Source: Acetatifactor sp. (lineage in GTDB: Bacteria; Bacillota; Clostridia; Lachnospirales; Lachnospiraceae). From it: 48,755 nt of DNA. The translations under genes were made by a program, and so were the position numbers. Position 1 is the stretch's first letter. Every line of letters begins with the position of its first letter. Of the stretch, positions 23,646 to 31,356 are shown one piece after another. The notes below the pieces were generated by a model. It did no database searches. It was given only the letters and a program-made list of their open reading frames with translations, and had not been told where the DNA came from. The stretch is taken from the NCBI GenBank assembly GCA_024403365.1, contig JAKSRX010000003.1, forward strand, positions 1-48,755, written 5' to 3'.

Positions 23646-26381
23646 TTACAGAGAATAGAGAGGATCTCTCTTCTGCACGTAAAATCTTTCGATCTCCTCG
23701 CGAATCTCCTCCTCGATCTTCGGCTGAGGCTCCTTCTTGGGTCTTGCCACGTAATACCCCTGGATCAAGTCCACCTTCAATCGGATGACCTCCTTCAGCT
23801 CCTCGGAGTTCTCGACGCCCTCTGCCAGCGCCATGATATTATTCTGATGGGAATATTCCACAATGCTTCTCACGAAATGCTGCTTCTGAGGGCTGTCCTG
23901 AATATCCTTGATCAGCATGCGGTCGATCTTCACATAACGAGGCATGTAACGAAGCAGGTTGTTAACGTTGGAATAACCTGCGCCGTAGTCATCCAGTGCG
24001 ATCTCCACGCCGATCTCATCCACCTTCTGTCTGAACAGCTCCAGACGGTCCTCCGCAAGTTCGGATTCCTCCGTAAACTCAATGACCAGTCTGCCCTTGA
24101 GTTCCTTTCTCTTCAACTGCTCAAATGCCCAGTACGCATCCTCGTTTTCCAACTGATAGCCGGGAAGGCTGTTGACGAAGATCTTGGCATTCTTCAACTT
24201 CCGCTCATTCTTCTCTACATACTGCAGCACATTGTAGATGGTGGCTTTTTCCACATCATACAGGCGGTTTAAGAAGGTAGCACCCTGCATGATCTCTCCG
24301 GGGCCGATCTCGCCATACTGTTCGCAGCGCATCAGTGCCTCATAAGCATAGATAGAGCCATCGGTGGCTTTGACGATCGGCTGGAAATAGTAAGCCAGAA
24401 GGTTGTTGTCCAAGATCTCTTCTACGATCTGGTTACGCTTCAGATCGCTGAGTGACAGTTCTGCCTCTCCGCGGTGCTTCTCGCGTTCCAATACTTTATT
24501 ATGATTCTTCTGTCCGACGGTATGGTTGATCAAGGATTCCAGTGTGGCATTGTCCACGGGACTTCCGCTCAGGATACCCATATTAAAATCGATGGTCCAG
24601 TCATTGGCCTCCGGCAGACGATACTCCCGCAGTTTCGTACGCAGTGCATCCAGAAAACGTTTGCTTCTGTAGGAATCCGCGCCGCCTCTCATAGCCACCA
24701 GAAACTCATCGTTGCTCAGTCGGCAGCACACCTCTTCCTCTGTCAGGAGTTCCTGCACGAAACGTCCCATGACACGGATGATTCTGTTGCCGTAGTCTCG
24801 ACCCAATTCTTCATTGACGGTCTTAAGGCTCTTCACATCCAATGCCAAGATGCTGAGTTCTTCCTTTTTATCCAGACATTCCATAGCCAGATTGAAGGAA
24901 AGATTCAGGAAACCGCGGTAATTATACAGACCGGTCATAGAGTCACGGACCTGAGCGGAATTGATCTGCTCCAGCATTCTGTGCAAGGTCTGCTGTCTGA
25001 AGAATGCTTCCATGCCCTGCATGACATTCTTCATCCAGTTACGGTAGGTCACATCGTACACTCTGATCTCTCTGCCGTAGTTGACTACCGCATAACCGAA
25101 GCATCTGTCATCAAAATACAGAGGGGTGAAAATATAAGTCGTAGGATACTCTCTCTCCTCATACAACTGAGGCAGAAGGAGGTAGGTATCGAAATAGTTC
25201 ATAAAATCGATCCTGTTCTCGGGACTGTCGGGATCTTCGGAGCATACAATGATCTGATGCATCTTGGTAGCATATCCTTTGCGGATAGCACGCTCTCCGA
25301 TATTTTGCTCCGGATACATGAAATTATCATTCAGACACACATAGAAATTGCTGAAGGGTCTGATCTGATAGGTATAATCAAAAACTTTATTATAAAAACT
25401 CTTGTAATCCGTCTCGGAAAGCAAGTCCTCGATCAGATGATTGAAATCGGAATAGTAACCTCTTGCGGAACGGTTGGTCTGCCAGACGGTACGTAACTTC
25501 TTGGGCACCATCTCCACATGGTAAGAGCATCCGCAGCTGGCACCGATGAACAAGGGTGCCTTAGGTGTGAATACAGGTTCCTGCTTACCGTTCATGGCCG
25601 CATCCAGCCAAGTCAGGCAGTAAGCACCGCACTCATCCGCAGGAATCTCAGCGGAAGTTAACGGCTTCGGGCTGGTTCGTCCGTCCTCCACGGAGTCGTA
25701 ACCGATCACAGCGATCTGGTCCGGAATGGAAAGCCCCAATTCAACGAATCGATTGGCCGCACCAAGAGCCATAATATCATTGGCACAGGCAAGGGCCTGA
25801 GGCAATTGACCGCCCTTCTCCACCAGGAATTCCGCATACTCTTCACCACTGTCATACCAGTAGTTGCCATGGAAGATGCGGTTGCTCTTCACGGATAAAC
25901 CGTGATCCCGCATACAGTCACAGTAAGCGTTCAGACGGGCTATGGAGTGGGGATGATCCTTCTTACCTCCCAGGTAAGCGATATCGGTGTATCCGTGCTC
26001 CTCGATCAGATGGCTGATCAGGCGATACTGGGGTGTATAGTGATCTATCATAACACTGGGGAAGAACGCGCTCTCCTGGTCTACCACCAGAACGGGACCG
26101 TTGAACTTCTCCTTGATCTCGCGCTGCAGAGAATCTGCCAGTCCGGGCGTCAGGATCGTATCCAGCATGATCAGGATCGCATCATACAGATGGAATTGCG
26201 CCAGACGGTAAATATTGGAGTCACCCACATTACGCAGATCCGTTTCCTGGAACTTCTGAAACATAGAGAATACGCATACATCATAATCCAGTTTGTATGC
26301 TTCCTTTATGAATTCCTTCATGAAACGCTGCTGTGTATTTTCTTCAATTTGTGCAAGCAATACGCATATACGCTTTCTCAA
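23646..26381 (-). CDS. Cytosolic sugar-sensor (LacI-type) protein with degenerate GGDEF and intact EAL domain
   Basis: The 911-residue protein has no membrane segment and no helix-turn-helix. Residues 1-275 are a LacI/periplasmic-binding fold (DAILIMLDTILTPGL, TDIAYLGGKKDHPHS, DQIAVIGYDSVEDGRTSPKPLTS). About 290-470 is an uncharacterised linker domain. A GGDEF fold follows (MTGLYNYRGFL onward) whose signature is SNDEF (556-560), so cyclase activity is doubtful. The EAL domain keeps EAL (681-683), ALDDYGAGYSN, VKIDRML and LAEGVEN, as expected for an active c-di-GMP phosphodiesterase. It probably links a cytosolic sugar or nucleoside signal to c-di-GMP. The start is TTG at 26381 with AGGAAGGG 8 nt upstream. 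Confidence 0.88.
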   Translation of the reverse strand: MRKRICVLLAQIEENTQQRFMKEFIKEAYKLDYDVCVFSMFQKFQETDLRNVGDSNIYRLAQFHLYDAILIMLDTILTPGLADSLQREIKEKFNGPVLVVDQESAFFPSVMIDHYTPQYRLISHLIEEHGYTDIAYLGGKKDHPHSIARLNAYCDCMRDHGLSVKSNRIFHGNYWYDSGEEYAEFLVEKGGQLPQALACANDIMALGAANRFVELGLSIPDQIAVIGYDSVEDGRTSPKPLTSAEIPADECGAYCLTWLDAAMNGKQEPVFTPKAPLFIGASCGCSYHVEMVPKKLRTVWQTNRSARGYYSDFNHLIEDLLSETDYKSFYNKVFDYTYQIRPFSNFYVCLNDNFMYPEQNIGERAIRKGYATKMHQIIVCSEDPDSPENRIDFMNYFDTYLLLPQLYEEREYPTTYIFTPLYFDDRCFGYAVVNYGREIRVYDVTYRNWMKNVMQGMEAFFRQQTLHRMLEQINSAQVRDSMTGLYNYRGFLNLSFNLAMECLDKKEELSILALDVKSLKTVNEELGRDYGNRIIRVMGRFVQELLTEEEVCCRLSNDEFLVAMRGGADSYRSKRFLDALRTKLREYRLPEANDWTIDFNMGILSGSPVDNATLESLINHTVGQKNHNKVLEREKHRGEAELSLSDLKRNQIVEEILDNNLLAYYFQPIVKATDGSIYAYEALMRCEQYGEIGPGEIMQGATFLNRLYDVEKATIYNVLQYVEKNERKLKNAKIFVNSLPGYQLENEDAYWAFEQLKRKELKGRLVIEFTEESELAEDRLELFRQKVDEIGVEIALDDYGAGYSNVNNLLRYMPRYVKIDRMLIKDIQDSPQKQHFVRSIVEYSHQNNIMALAEGVENSEELKEVIRLKVDLIQGYYVARPKKEPQPKIEEEIREEIERFYVQKRDPLYSL

Positions 26382-26479
26382 ATCGATAACCCTTCCTTTG
26401 AACCTTTTGCGCCCCGATCTTCAAAACAGTGCCGCAAATACATTTGAATCGTGTATTTTCATACAACCGCTCATCATAA

Positions 26480-26508
26480 ATGTTAACATATTATGAATAA
26501 AGTGTCAC
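26480..26508 (-). promoter_or_regulatory. Tentative promoter for the sensor/EAL gene
   Basis: On the minus strand GTGACA (26503-26508), 17-nt spacer, TAACAT (26480-26485). The intervening leader to 26382 (about 90 nt) shows no other structure. Confidence 0.4.
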
Positions 26509-26578
26509 GCAAATATTATCGCCAACATCTTACAACTTCTTGCAGTATTGCCCAAATATTTCACCGCAACAACATCGG

Positions 26579-26607
26579 TTGAATTGTCCCTTGGGGGATG
26601 CTATAAT
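26579..26607 (+). promoter_or_regulatory. Promoter of the SGNH-protein gene
   Basis: TTGAAT (26579-26584), 17-nt spacer, TATAAT (26602-26607), 33 nt before the start codon. Confidence 0.82.
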
Positions 26608-26640
26608 GAATACCGAATAAACTCAGGGAAAGGATCGGAA

Positions 26641-27582
26641 ATGAAGAAAACAAAACTTCGACTCATATTGCAATACGGTATATTTCTGGTTCTTCTCGGC
26701 CTGCTTCTGCTACGTGTCAACTACGTGTTCCGCGAGAAGGAACTGGCTTTCGCCCAGGACAATTTCGCTGCTCTGGAAAAGGACTCCGTGGATGTAGTCT
26801 TCATCGGTACCAGCCATCAGTTCTGCAGCATCGACCCGGACCTTCTGTGGGAAGAATACGGCATCAACTCCTTTATGCTTGCCACCTCTGCTCAGACCCT
26901 TCCCATGTCTTATTACGCTGCCATGGAAGCCATCGAGTTGCAGCATCCAAAGACCATCATTCTGGAATTATTATATGCCACCAATGATTTCCGCACCGTC
27001 ACCCCGGAGATGTCCCATACCTTCTTCGACGGCATGCCGAACTGCAAAGCCCGCACCCTGGCATTAGAGGATCTGATCCCCAAGGAAGACCGTATCTACT
27101 ATCTTCTGAATCTGGGTGCTTACCACACCCGCTGGAAGGACCTGAAAGAAAAGGATTTCCTCTCCAACCGTACCGCTCCCCGAGGAAGATATTACACGGA
27201 AGAGATCTCCTACAACTGGATCATTCCCGTCATCCCGGAGACGGAAAAGGAACCCATGTCGGAGGAGATGCTTAAATACCTGAATATGACCGTGGACCTC
27301 TGCAAAGAAAACGATGTGGAACTGATCTTCTATGTGGCACCTTTCAATTCCTTATATGCTGACGATGACACCAGAGAAGATCTCTACCGCAGACAGCGCA
27401 TCTTCAACTGGATCACGGATTACGCCGCAGAGAAAGGCATCGAATACCACAATCTGTTCTATGAACTTCCCGCCATCGGTCTGGACGGCGAAACAGATTA
27501 CAAAGACTCTCAACATTTAAACTTCCACGGCCAGGAGAAACTCACAAGATACATGGCCGAGCAAGGATATTTAGGGCAATAA
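26641..27582 (+). CDS. Membrane-anchored SGNH-type hydrolase/acyltransferase-like protein
   Basis: The 313-residue protein has a single N-terminal membrane segment (about 8-28) and an extracellular domain with the SGNH nucleophile motif GTSH (S58) and a C-terminal DSQHLNFHG (D289, H292) supplying the catalytic Asp/His. This resembles DltD or AlgJ/AlgX-like proteins that move acyl groups onto surface polymers. AAAGGA precedes the ATG by 6 nt; an upstream in-frame ATG lies within the promoter and is rejected. It converges on a membrane acyltransferase gene, which would be a natural acyl donor partner, and shares a bidirectional terminator with it. Function is inferred from fold and context. Confidence 0.72.
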   Translation: MKKTKLRLILQYGIFLVLLGLLLLRVNYVFREKELAFAQDNFAALEKDSVDVVFIGTSHQFCSIDPDLLWEEYGINSFMLATSAQTLPMSYYAAMEAIELQHPKTIILELLYATNDFRTVTPEMSHTFFDGMPNCKARTLALEDLIPKEDRIYYLLNLGAYHTRWKDLKEKDFLSNRTAPRGRYYTEEISYNWIIPVIPETEKEPMSEEMLKYLNMTVDLCKENDVELIFYVAPFNSLYADDDTREDLYRRQRIFNWITDYAAEKGIEYHNLFYELPAIGLDGETDYKDSQHLNFHGQEKLTRYMAEQGYLGQ

Positions 27583-27612
27583 AAAACCTCACATTTCTGT
27601 GAGGTTTTTTTA
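27581..27612. terminator. Bidirectional terminator between the SGNH and acyltransferase genes
   Basis: Perfect arms AAAAAACCTCACA (27581-27593) and TGTGAGGTTTTTT (27598-27610) around TTTC, with T-runs in both directions. Confidence 0.92.
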
Positions 27613-27613
27613 T

Positions 27614-28603
27614 TTATACAGATGCTTTTCTCAGTTTCTTGGTGATCGTCTTCTCCAGGTAACCGTAGCACTGGTTGATCACAACAGAGATCACGATGAC
27701 GAACAGGAAGGTGAGCACATTTGCCACCAGGTTATTGACGAATCCGGTGCCGGAACCTTTGTAGAGTTTCTCTACTACCCAGGCACAGAATTTGAAGCCG
27801 AAGATCATCTGGATCGCATACATCTCCAGCGTAGCGGAACCGATCCACTTGACCACCTTTCCCTCGGGGATCAGGTCACTTAAGCAGATAAAGCCTAAAG
27901 AAGAGGGAATTGCCAACACATAGAACATATCCTTCAGAGGCTTCTGCAATGCAGGCTTGTAACCGAACTTGAACATGATCAGAGTTCCCACTGCCAGGAG
28001 CAGCACACCCGCCAGGGCTTTCTGCCAGGTCTTCAGCACAAGTTTACCGGAAGCGATCCATCTGCCTGCATAGAATCCCACAAGCAATATCGGAATGCGG
28101 TTCCAGAAGATAAAGAACGCTTTGTACTTCGTCAACTGTGTCACTGCAAGTCCTACGCCGAACCACACGATCAATACCGAAAGGACAGCGAACAGGGGAC
28201 TCTTCTTATTCAGTTTCTGATACAGCGGTGCCAGGAGATAGAACAGCATGATCGCGGGCAAAAACCACAGGAATGCTCCGCCGCCTTTTGTCACCAGGTT
28301 CACACCTGTGAGCACCTGAACCAGGGCTACCACCTTCCAGTTGCGCAAGAAGAAGGCCACCAGGGCAAACAGCAGGAATTTCACATATACCGCCTTGAAT
28401 CGTGAGATCACAAAGGCCTTATAATCTGTCACTTCTCTGGTACCGATCGAATATGCCGACAGGAAGAAGAACATATCCACGCCGATATATGCAGTCTGTC
28501 TTAAAAACATCTCGACTTTGTTTCTGGTCAAAAGAGAGACCCACAAGTGAAAGAACACGATCAACAAAGCCGATACCATCATGATCGATCTTCTGTTTTT
28601 CAT
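27614..28603 (-). CDS. Acyltransferase-3-family membrane protein
   Basis: A 329-residue polytopic protein with about ten membrane helices and the acyltransferase-3 patterns ALLIVFFHLWVSL (the conserved His near the N-terminus), GVDMFFFLSAYSIG and WFLPAIMLFYLLAPLY. These enzymes carry acetyl or other acyl groups across or along the membrane to surface sugars. It converges on the SGNH protein gene and is followed by the short gap to a lipoprotein gene upstream (28619), suggesting one transcript with that lipoprotein. Confidence 0.85.
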   Translation of the reverse strand: MKNRRSIMMVSALLIVFFHLWVSLLTRNKVEMFLRQTAYIGVDMFFFLSAYSIGTREVTDYKAFVISRFKAVYVKFLLFALVAFFLRNWKVVALVQVLTGVNLVTKGGGAFLWFLPAIMLFYLLAPLYQKLNKKSPLFAVLSVLIVWFGVGLAVTQLTKYKAFFIFWNRIPILLVGFYAGRWIASGKLVLKTWQKALAGVLLLAVGTLIMFKFGYKPALQKPLKDMFYVLAIPSSLGFICLSDLIPEGKVVKWIGSATLEMYAIQMIFGFKFCAWVVEKLYKGSGTGFVNNLVANVLTFLFVIVISVVINQCYGYLEKTITKKLRKASV

Positions 28604-28618
28604 AAAAGTCTACCTTAC

Positions 28619-29218
28619 TTAAAAATCATCCTCAAAAGAAGCAGGGGTCATCAGGAATACCAGATGATTGTCATCGATTGCTTCCGCGTAAGTGATGTCA
28701 GCCTCGGTACAGATATTCCAACGAGGGTTTGCGTTAGCGCGAAGAGTTGCCTCAAGAGCAGCTGCGTCATCTGTCTCAAAAATATAACCTACAAAAGGAA
28801 CACTGCCGATGATAGGTCCGAAGGTGATACCCTTGTTGAAACCGGTGATGGTGTCATCAAAACCGTTCAGATATCCTTCCTCAACCTCCATATAGTCCAT
28901 TGCGTAAGGAGCGATGTCCTCATACTTGGTCTTCACTGCCAGGAAAACATCTCCCAGTTCCAGACCGTCAGCCATCTCAGCCTTGATGGCAGTTGCAAAA
29001 TTCTCAGCGGGATTTCCGTTAAATACCACCTCGGTGCTCTCGGAACTTACTGCCTCGGAGCTCTCCTTGCTCTCAGTGCTTGCGATCTCGGAAGAAGCCA
29101 CGGAAGACTCCTGAACGGAAGGCTTGGTCTCCTCCTTACCGCAGCCGGCCAAAAGACCGGTGATCATCAAACCTGTCATAGACAGTACCAGTAATCTTTT
29201 CAACATATTATTTTTCAT
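28619..29218 (-). CDS. Lipoprotein of unknown function
   Basis: A 199-residue exported protein with a lipobox (LLAGC), a Ser/Glu-rich linker (about 25-65) and a compact domain of about 125 residues (NPAENFATAIKAEMADG to the end). I do not recognise the domain. The start at 29218 is chosen because AAGGAGG lies 6 nt upstream; the ATG two codons earlier overlaps that site. It has its own promoter at 29271-29299 and is 15 nt from the acyltransferase gene downstream, so it may serve in the same surface-modification step. Confidence 0.78.
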   Translation of the reverse strand: MKNNMLKRLLVLSMTGLMITGLLAGCGKEETKPSVQESSVASSEIASTESKESSEAVSSESTEVVFNGNPAENFATAIKAEMADGLELGDVFLAVKTKYEDIAPYAMDYMEVEEGYLNGFDDTITGFNKGITFGPIIGSVPFVGYIFETDDAAALEATLRANANPRWNICTEADITYAEAIDDNHLVFLMTPASFEDDF

Positions 29219-29270
29219 AATCATCCTCCTTCATAAACTGCATGAATCATTGCTTAACTAGCTTTGGCAA

Positions 29271-29299
29271 ATGATACTATATTATGCTCGTTTATTCAA
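29271..29299 (-). promoter_or_regulatory. Promoter of the lipoprotein/acyltransferase unit
   Basis: On the minus strand TTGAAT (29294-29299), 17-nt spacer, TATCAT (29271-29276). A second possible -10, TATAAT, lies just upstream at about 29302-29307. Confidence 0.65.
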
Positions 29300-29354
29300 G
29301 CATTATACCTCGATTTTCTGAATTCTTAAGAATCACTTTGCTATGGTAGTGTGG

Positions 29355-29397
29355 CATAAAATAAGCCCGTTCGATTCTTTTTCCTCTCGAACGGGCT
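29355..29397 (-). terminator. Terminator of the small repeat transcript
   Basis: Perfect 11-bp arms AGCCCGTTCGA (29364-29374) and TCGAACGGGCT (29387-29397), 12-nt loop, then TTATTTTATG on the minus strand. Confidence 0.85.
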
Positions 29398-29398
29398 C

Positions 29399-29422
29399 TT
29401 AATGAATTTCCTGTAATTTCAT
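29399..29422 (-). CDS. Possible 7-codon reading frame (MKLQEIH)
   Basis: ATG at 29422 with GAAGGTG about 6 nt upstream, seven codons, then TAA one nt before the terminator stem. The position is suggestive of a leader or signal peptide, but a frame this short arises easily by chance. Confidence 0.2.
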   Translation of the reverse strand: MKLQEIH

Positions 29423-29466
29423 TGTCTACACCTTCTACTTTCCTAGTCTATGAGATTCAAATCATG

Positions 29467-29612
29467 TACCCTTTGGACCGTACCTCCTGTATTTGATGAT
29501 CTATATGAACTCTAAGAGTTATTTCATGCTTAAAACTATCTACCCATTGGACTGTACCCCTTTTATTATACTGTCGATTAAAAACTTAATGATCCATCGG
29601 ACCGTTCCTCCT
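29467..29612 (-). repeat. Three imperfect 22-bp direct repeats
   Basis: Copies at 29467-29488, 29541-29562 and 29591-29612. On the plus strand the cores read TTGGACCGTACCTCCT, TTGGACTGTACCCCTT and TCGGACCGTTCCTCCT. Starts are 74 and 50 bp apart and the sequences between them are unrelated. Confidence 0.8.
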
Positions 29613-29643
29613 GACTTGTTGTTTCTTTCCTTTTGTTGATTTT

Positions 29644-29672
29644 ATAGTAACGCATCTTTATGGGTTTGTCAA
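29644..29672 (-). promoter_or_regulatory. Promoter of the small repeat transcript
   Basis: On the minus strand consensus TTGACA (29667-29672), 17-nt spacer, TACTAT (29644-29649). Confidence 0.7.
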
Positions 29673-29732
29673 TAGTTTTCTGTAAATATTTTTATAGATT
29701 ATAAATATTCAGAATATTCTTGCAATAAGGCA

Positions 29733-29768
29733 AAAATAAACAGACGGATGCATATACTCTCCGTCTGT
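29733..29768 (-). terminator. Terminator of the five-gene run headed by the nuclease gene
   Basis: Perfect 9-bp arms ACAGACGGA (29740-29748) and TCCGTCTGT (29760-29768), followed on the minus strand by TTATTTTTG. Confidence 0.87.
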
Positions 29769-29778
29769 TCTTCGCTCC

Positions 29779-30171
29779 TTAATAGATCAACCAAACCACT
29801 ACTGCCAGCAGCACCACCTTGGTAATACAGGGGTATACCGTCTGCCTCATGGTTCTCTTCTCCTCAGCACCCGCTCCGGTGAATACCGAAAGTAACAGTG
29901 CAACTACCGCCGTGAAGATCCAGCTGAACAGGAAGCCCCAGAAGCATCTCATCAGAGAGAGCATGGGCTCCGTTGTGGAGATCCACAGAACGGCCATGAT
30001 TCCCAGGGAGAAATAATATGCCTGATTGATATACTTTTTGAAAATACGGTGTTCTACCACCACGACCCCTCTCATGGTTTCGAAGAGGTACAGCCACACC
30101 ATCAATACCGCGATCGCTCCAACCGCAATTGCAGCGATCATCAAATAATTATTTAATGAATCCTGATACAT
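29779..30171 (-). CDS. Four-helix membrane protein of unknown function
   Basis: A 130-residue protein made almost entirely of four membrane helices (about 10-29, 50-64, 75-97, 110-129), joined by short basic loops. No motif is recognised. Its start overlaps the end of the zinc-ribbon gene by 23 nt, so translation is coupled. It is the last gene before the terminator at 29733-29768. Confidence 0.65.
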   Translation of the reverse strand: MYQDSLNNYLMIAAIAVGAIAVLMVWLYLFETMRGVVVVEHRIFKKYINQAYYFSLGIMAVLWISTTEPMLSLMRCFWGFLFSWIFTAVVALLLSVFTGAGAEEKRTMRQTVYPCITKVVLLAVVVWLIY

Positions 30172-30658
30172 GATCCTTCACTCCTTCTATTTTCTCTCTG
30201 ATCGCCTCTGTCTTCTCCTCGGCTATGTGCTTATCCTTCCCCTTTTCGATCAAAGCCTCCACTGTTTCGTAGAGACGACCTCCTCCGGGAATGCCTCTCT
30301 CAAAGACCGCATAGCTTCTGATGGCCAGATCCTGGGCATGACGCAGGGCATTCTCCGGCATCAGAGGGTTATGATTCAATTCCAGCAATACCACAAAAGC
30401 GAGCATCGCCAGGGTCACAGGAAATGTCCATCCCTGCATTTTACACAGGAACGCATTCACGGCGTCCATTCGTGTCTGTCGCTTTACATTTCCCCGCTTG
30501 CCGTATTTCTCTTTCTGCGCCCGAAGTTCTTCCCGATAGATTCGGCGTACTTCCTTCTGGGGCATCAGGGAATGGCAGGTAGGACACACATCCACCCATA
30601 AGAGATTGATGGAGGAACAGGTACAGGTCCATTGGTTTTCGTTTCTCAGATCACTCAT
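30149..30658 (-). CDS. Zinc-ribbon membrane protein of unknown function
   Basis: A 169-residue protein with an N-terminal zinc ribbon (WTCTCSSIN, then VCPTCH, giving four Cys at about residues 12-28), a basic region and one membrane helix (about 78-93). An amphipathic, charged C-terminal helix (about 130-165) ends it. The first half looks like the double-glycine/TFIIB-type ribbons used for protein contact. Start and stop overlap the flanking genes (ATGA with the upstream gene), so the three small genes form a tightly coupled set. Function unknown. Confidence 0.65.
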   Translation of the reverse strand: MSDLRNENQWTCTCSSINLLWVDVCPTCHSLMPQKEVRRIYREELRAQKEKYGKRGNVKRQTRMDAVNAFLCKMQGWTFPVTLAMLAFVVLLELNHNPLMPENALRHAQDLAIRSYAVFERGIPGGGRLYETVEALIEKGKDKHIAEEKTEAIREKIEGVKDHVSGFIK

Positions 30659-31338
30659 CCGTCCAATCCTCCTGTTCCCATATATCTGCTCAGTTCAATG
30701 TCCGTCAGGAACTTCTGCATCAGCATCAGTTCACGTCTCACAGTCATGTGGTCTTCCTCGGCTCCGTAGCCGAAGGCAGGGCAATGATATTTGGCGGCCA
30801 GTTCTCCCTCGAACATCGGAAAATACTCTGGGGACCGGAACAAGGCCGCATACTCTTTCAGCTGTGCCTCTTTTTCACTGCAATCCTTCTGCAGCTGCTC
30901 CCGCTTGCCCTCATCTCTCATGCTGCGCAAACTCAGTTCCGTGCGATCATATAGATCCTTGGCAGCCGCATTCTCCTCTATGACCTGACGAAACAGGGGT
31001 TCTCCCTCTTCCAGCTCTGTCTGTACCTGTCGCGCATAGATCTGATATCTGATCTTCATCAGGAAAAACTGCTTCTCGTAAGCCTCCAAAAATATCTTTT
31101 TTCTGGCTTTCTGTCCCTGCATATTCTCCAGGGCTCTCTCAGATTCCTTCCAGCGAAGTTCCGCACTGCTTAAGTTGTCCTCTTCTCTCTTCAGCAGTTT
31201 CTCATAACCTTCCAGGGTCTTCAAACTGCTGCTGTAGACTGTGTACAGCAATTCAAAGCGTTCCAGACGGTCCTGATAGTCCTGTATCTGTTTACGATTG
31301 CGGGCATTCTGCTCCGCAATACCGGTATTATCAGCCAT
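30655..31338 (-). CDS. Coiled-coil protein of unknown function
   Basis: A 227-residue soluble protein that is mostly a long charged coiled-coil (about 5-165), ending in a compact segment with YHCPAFGYGAEEDHMTVRRELMLMQKF. The sequence has no enzyme motif. The start lies 18 nt after the GH31 stop with AAGGA upstream, and the stop overlaps the zinc-ribbon start by 4 nt. By position it may scaffold the two membrane proteins that follow. Confidence 0.65.
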   Translation of the reverse strand: MADNTGIAEQNARNRKQIQDYQDRLERFELLYTVYSSSLKTLEGYEKLLKREEDNLSSAELRWKESERALENMQGQKARKKIFLEAYEKQFFLMKIRYQIYARQVQTELEEGEPLFRQVIEENAAAKDLYDRTELSLRSMRDEGKREQLQKDCSEKEAQLKEYAALFRSPEYFPMFEGELAAKYHCPAFGYGAEEDHMTVRRELMLMQKFLTDIELSRYMGTGGLDG

Positions 31339-31356
31339 TTGCTTTTTATCCTTACA

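Larger units (their letters stand above)
29355..29637 (-). ncRNA. Putative small transcript with three SD-containing repeats and very short reading frames
   Basis: A strong promoter (29644-29672) and a strong terminator (29355-29397) bracket about 280 nt with no gene of normal size. The transcript holds three 22-nt repeats, consensus AGGAGGNACGGTCCRANGG plus a GTA-like end, in the minus-strand sense. In two copies an ATG sits 9 nt after the ribosome-site core and opens a 3-codon frame (MDH, MGR); after the third, ATG ATT TGA follows. A 7-codon frame with its own AAGG lies next to the terminator. It may be a small RNA, a ribosome or anti-SD decoy, or a leader-peptide array. No match to a named RNA family is claimed. 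Confidence 0.5.

Noticed and set aside
29467-29612. Three 22-bp repeats considered as a CRISPR array
   Set aside because: Copies are imperfect, spacing is 74 and 50 bp, there are only three, and no cas genes are nearby.
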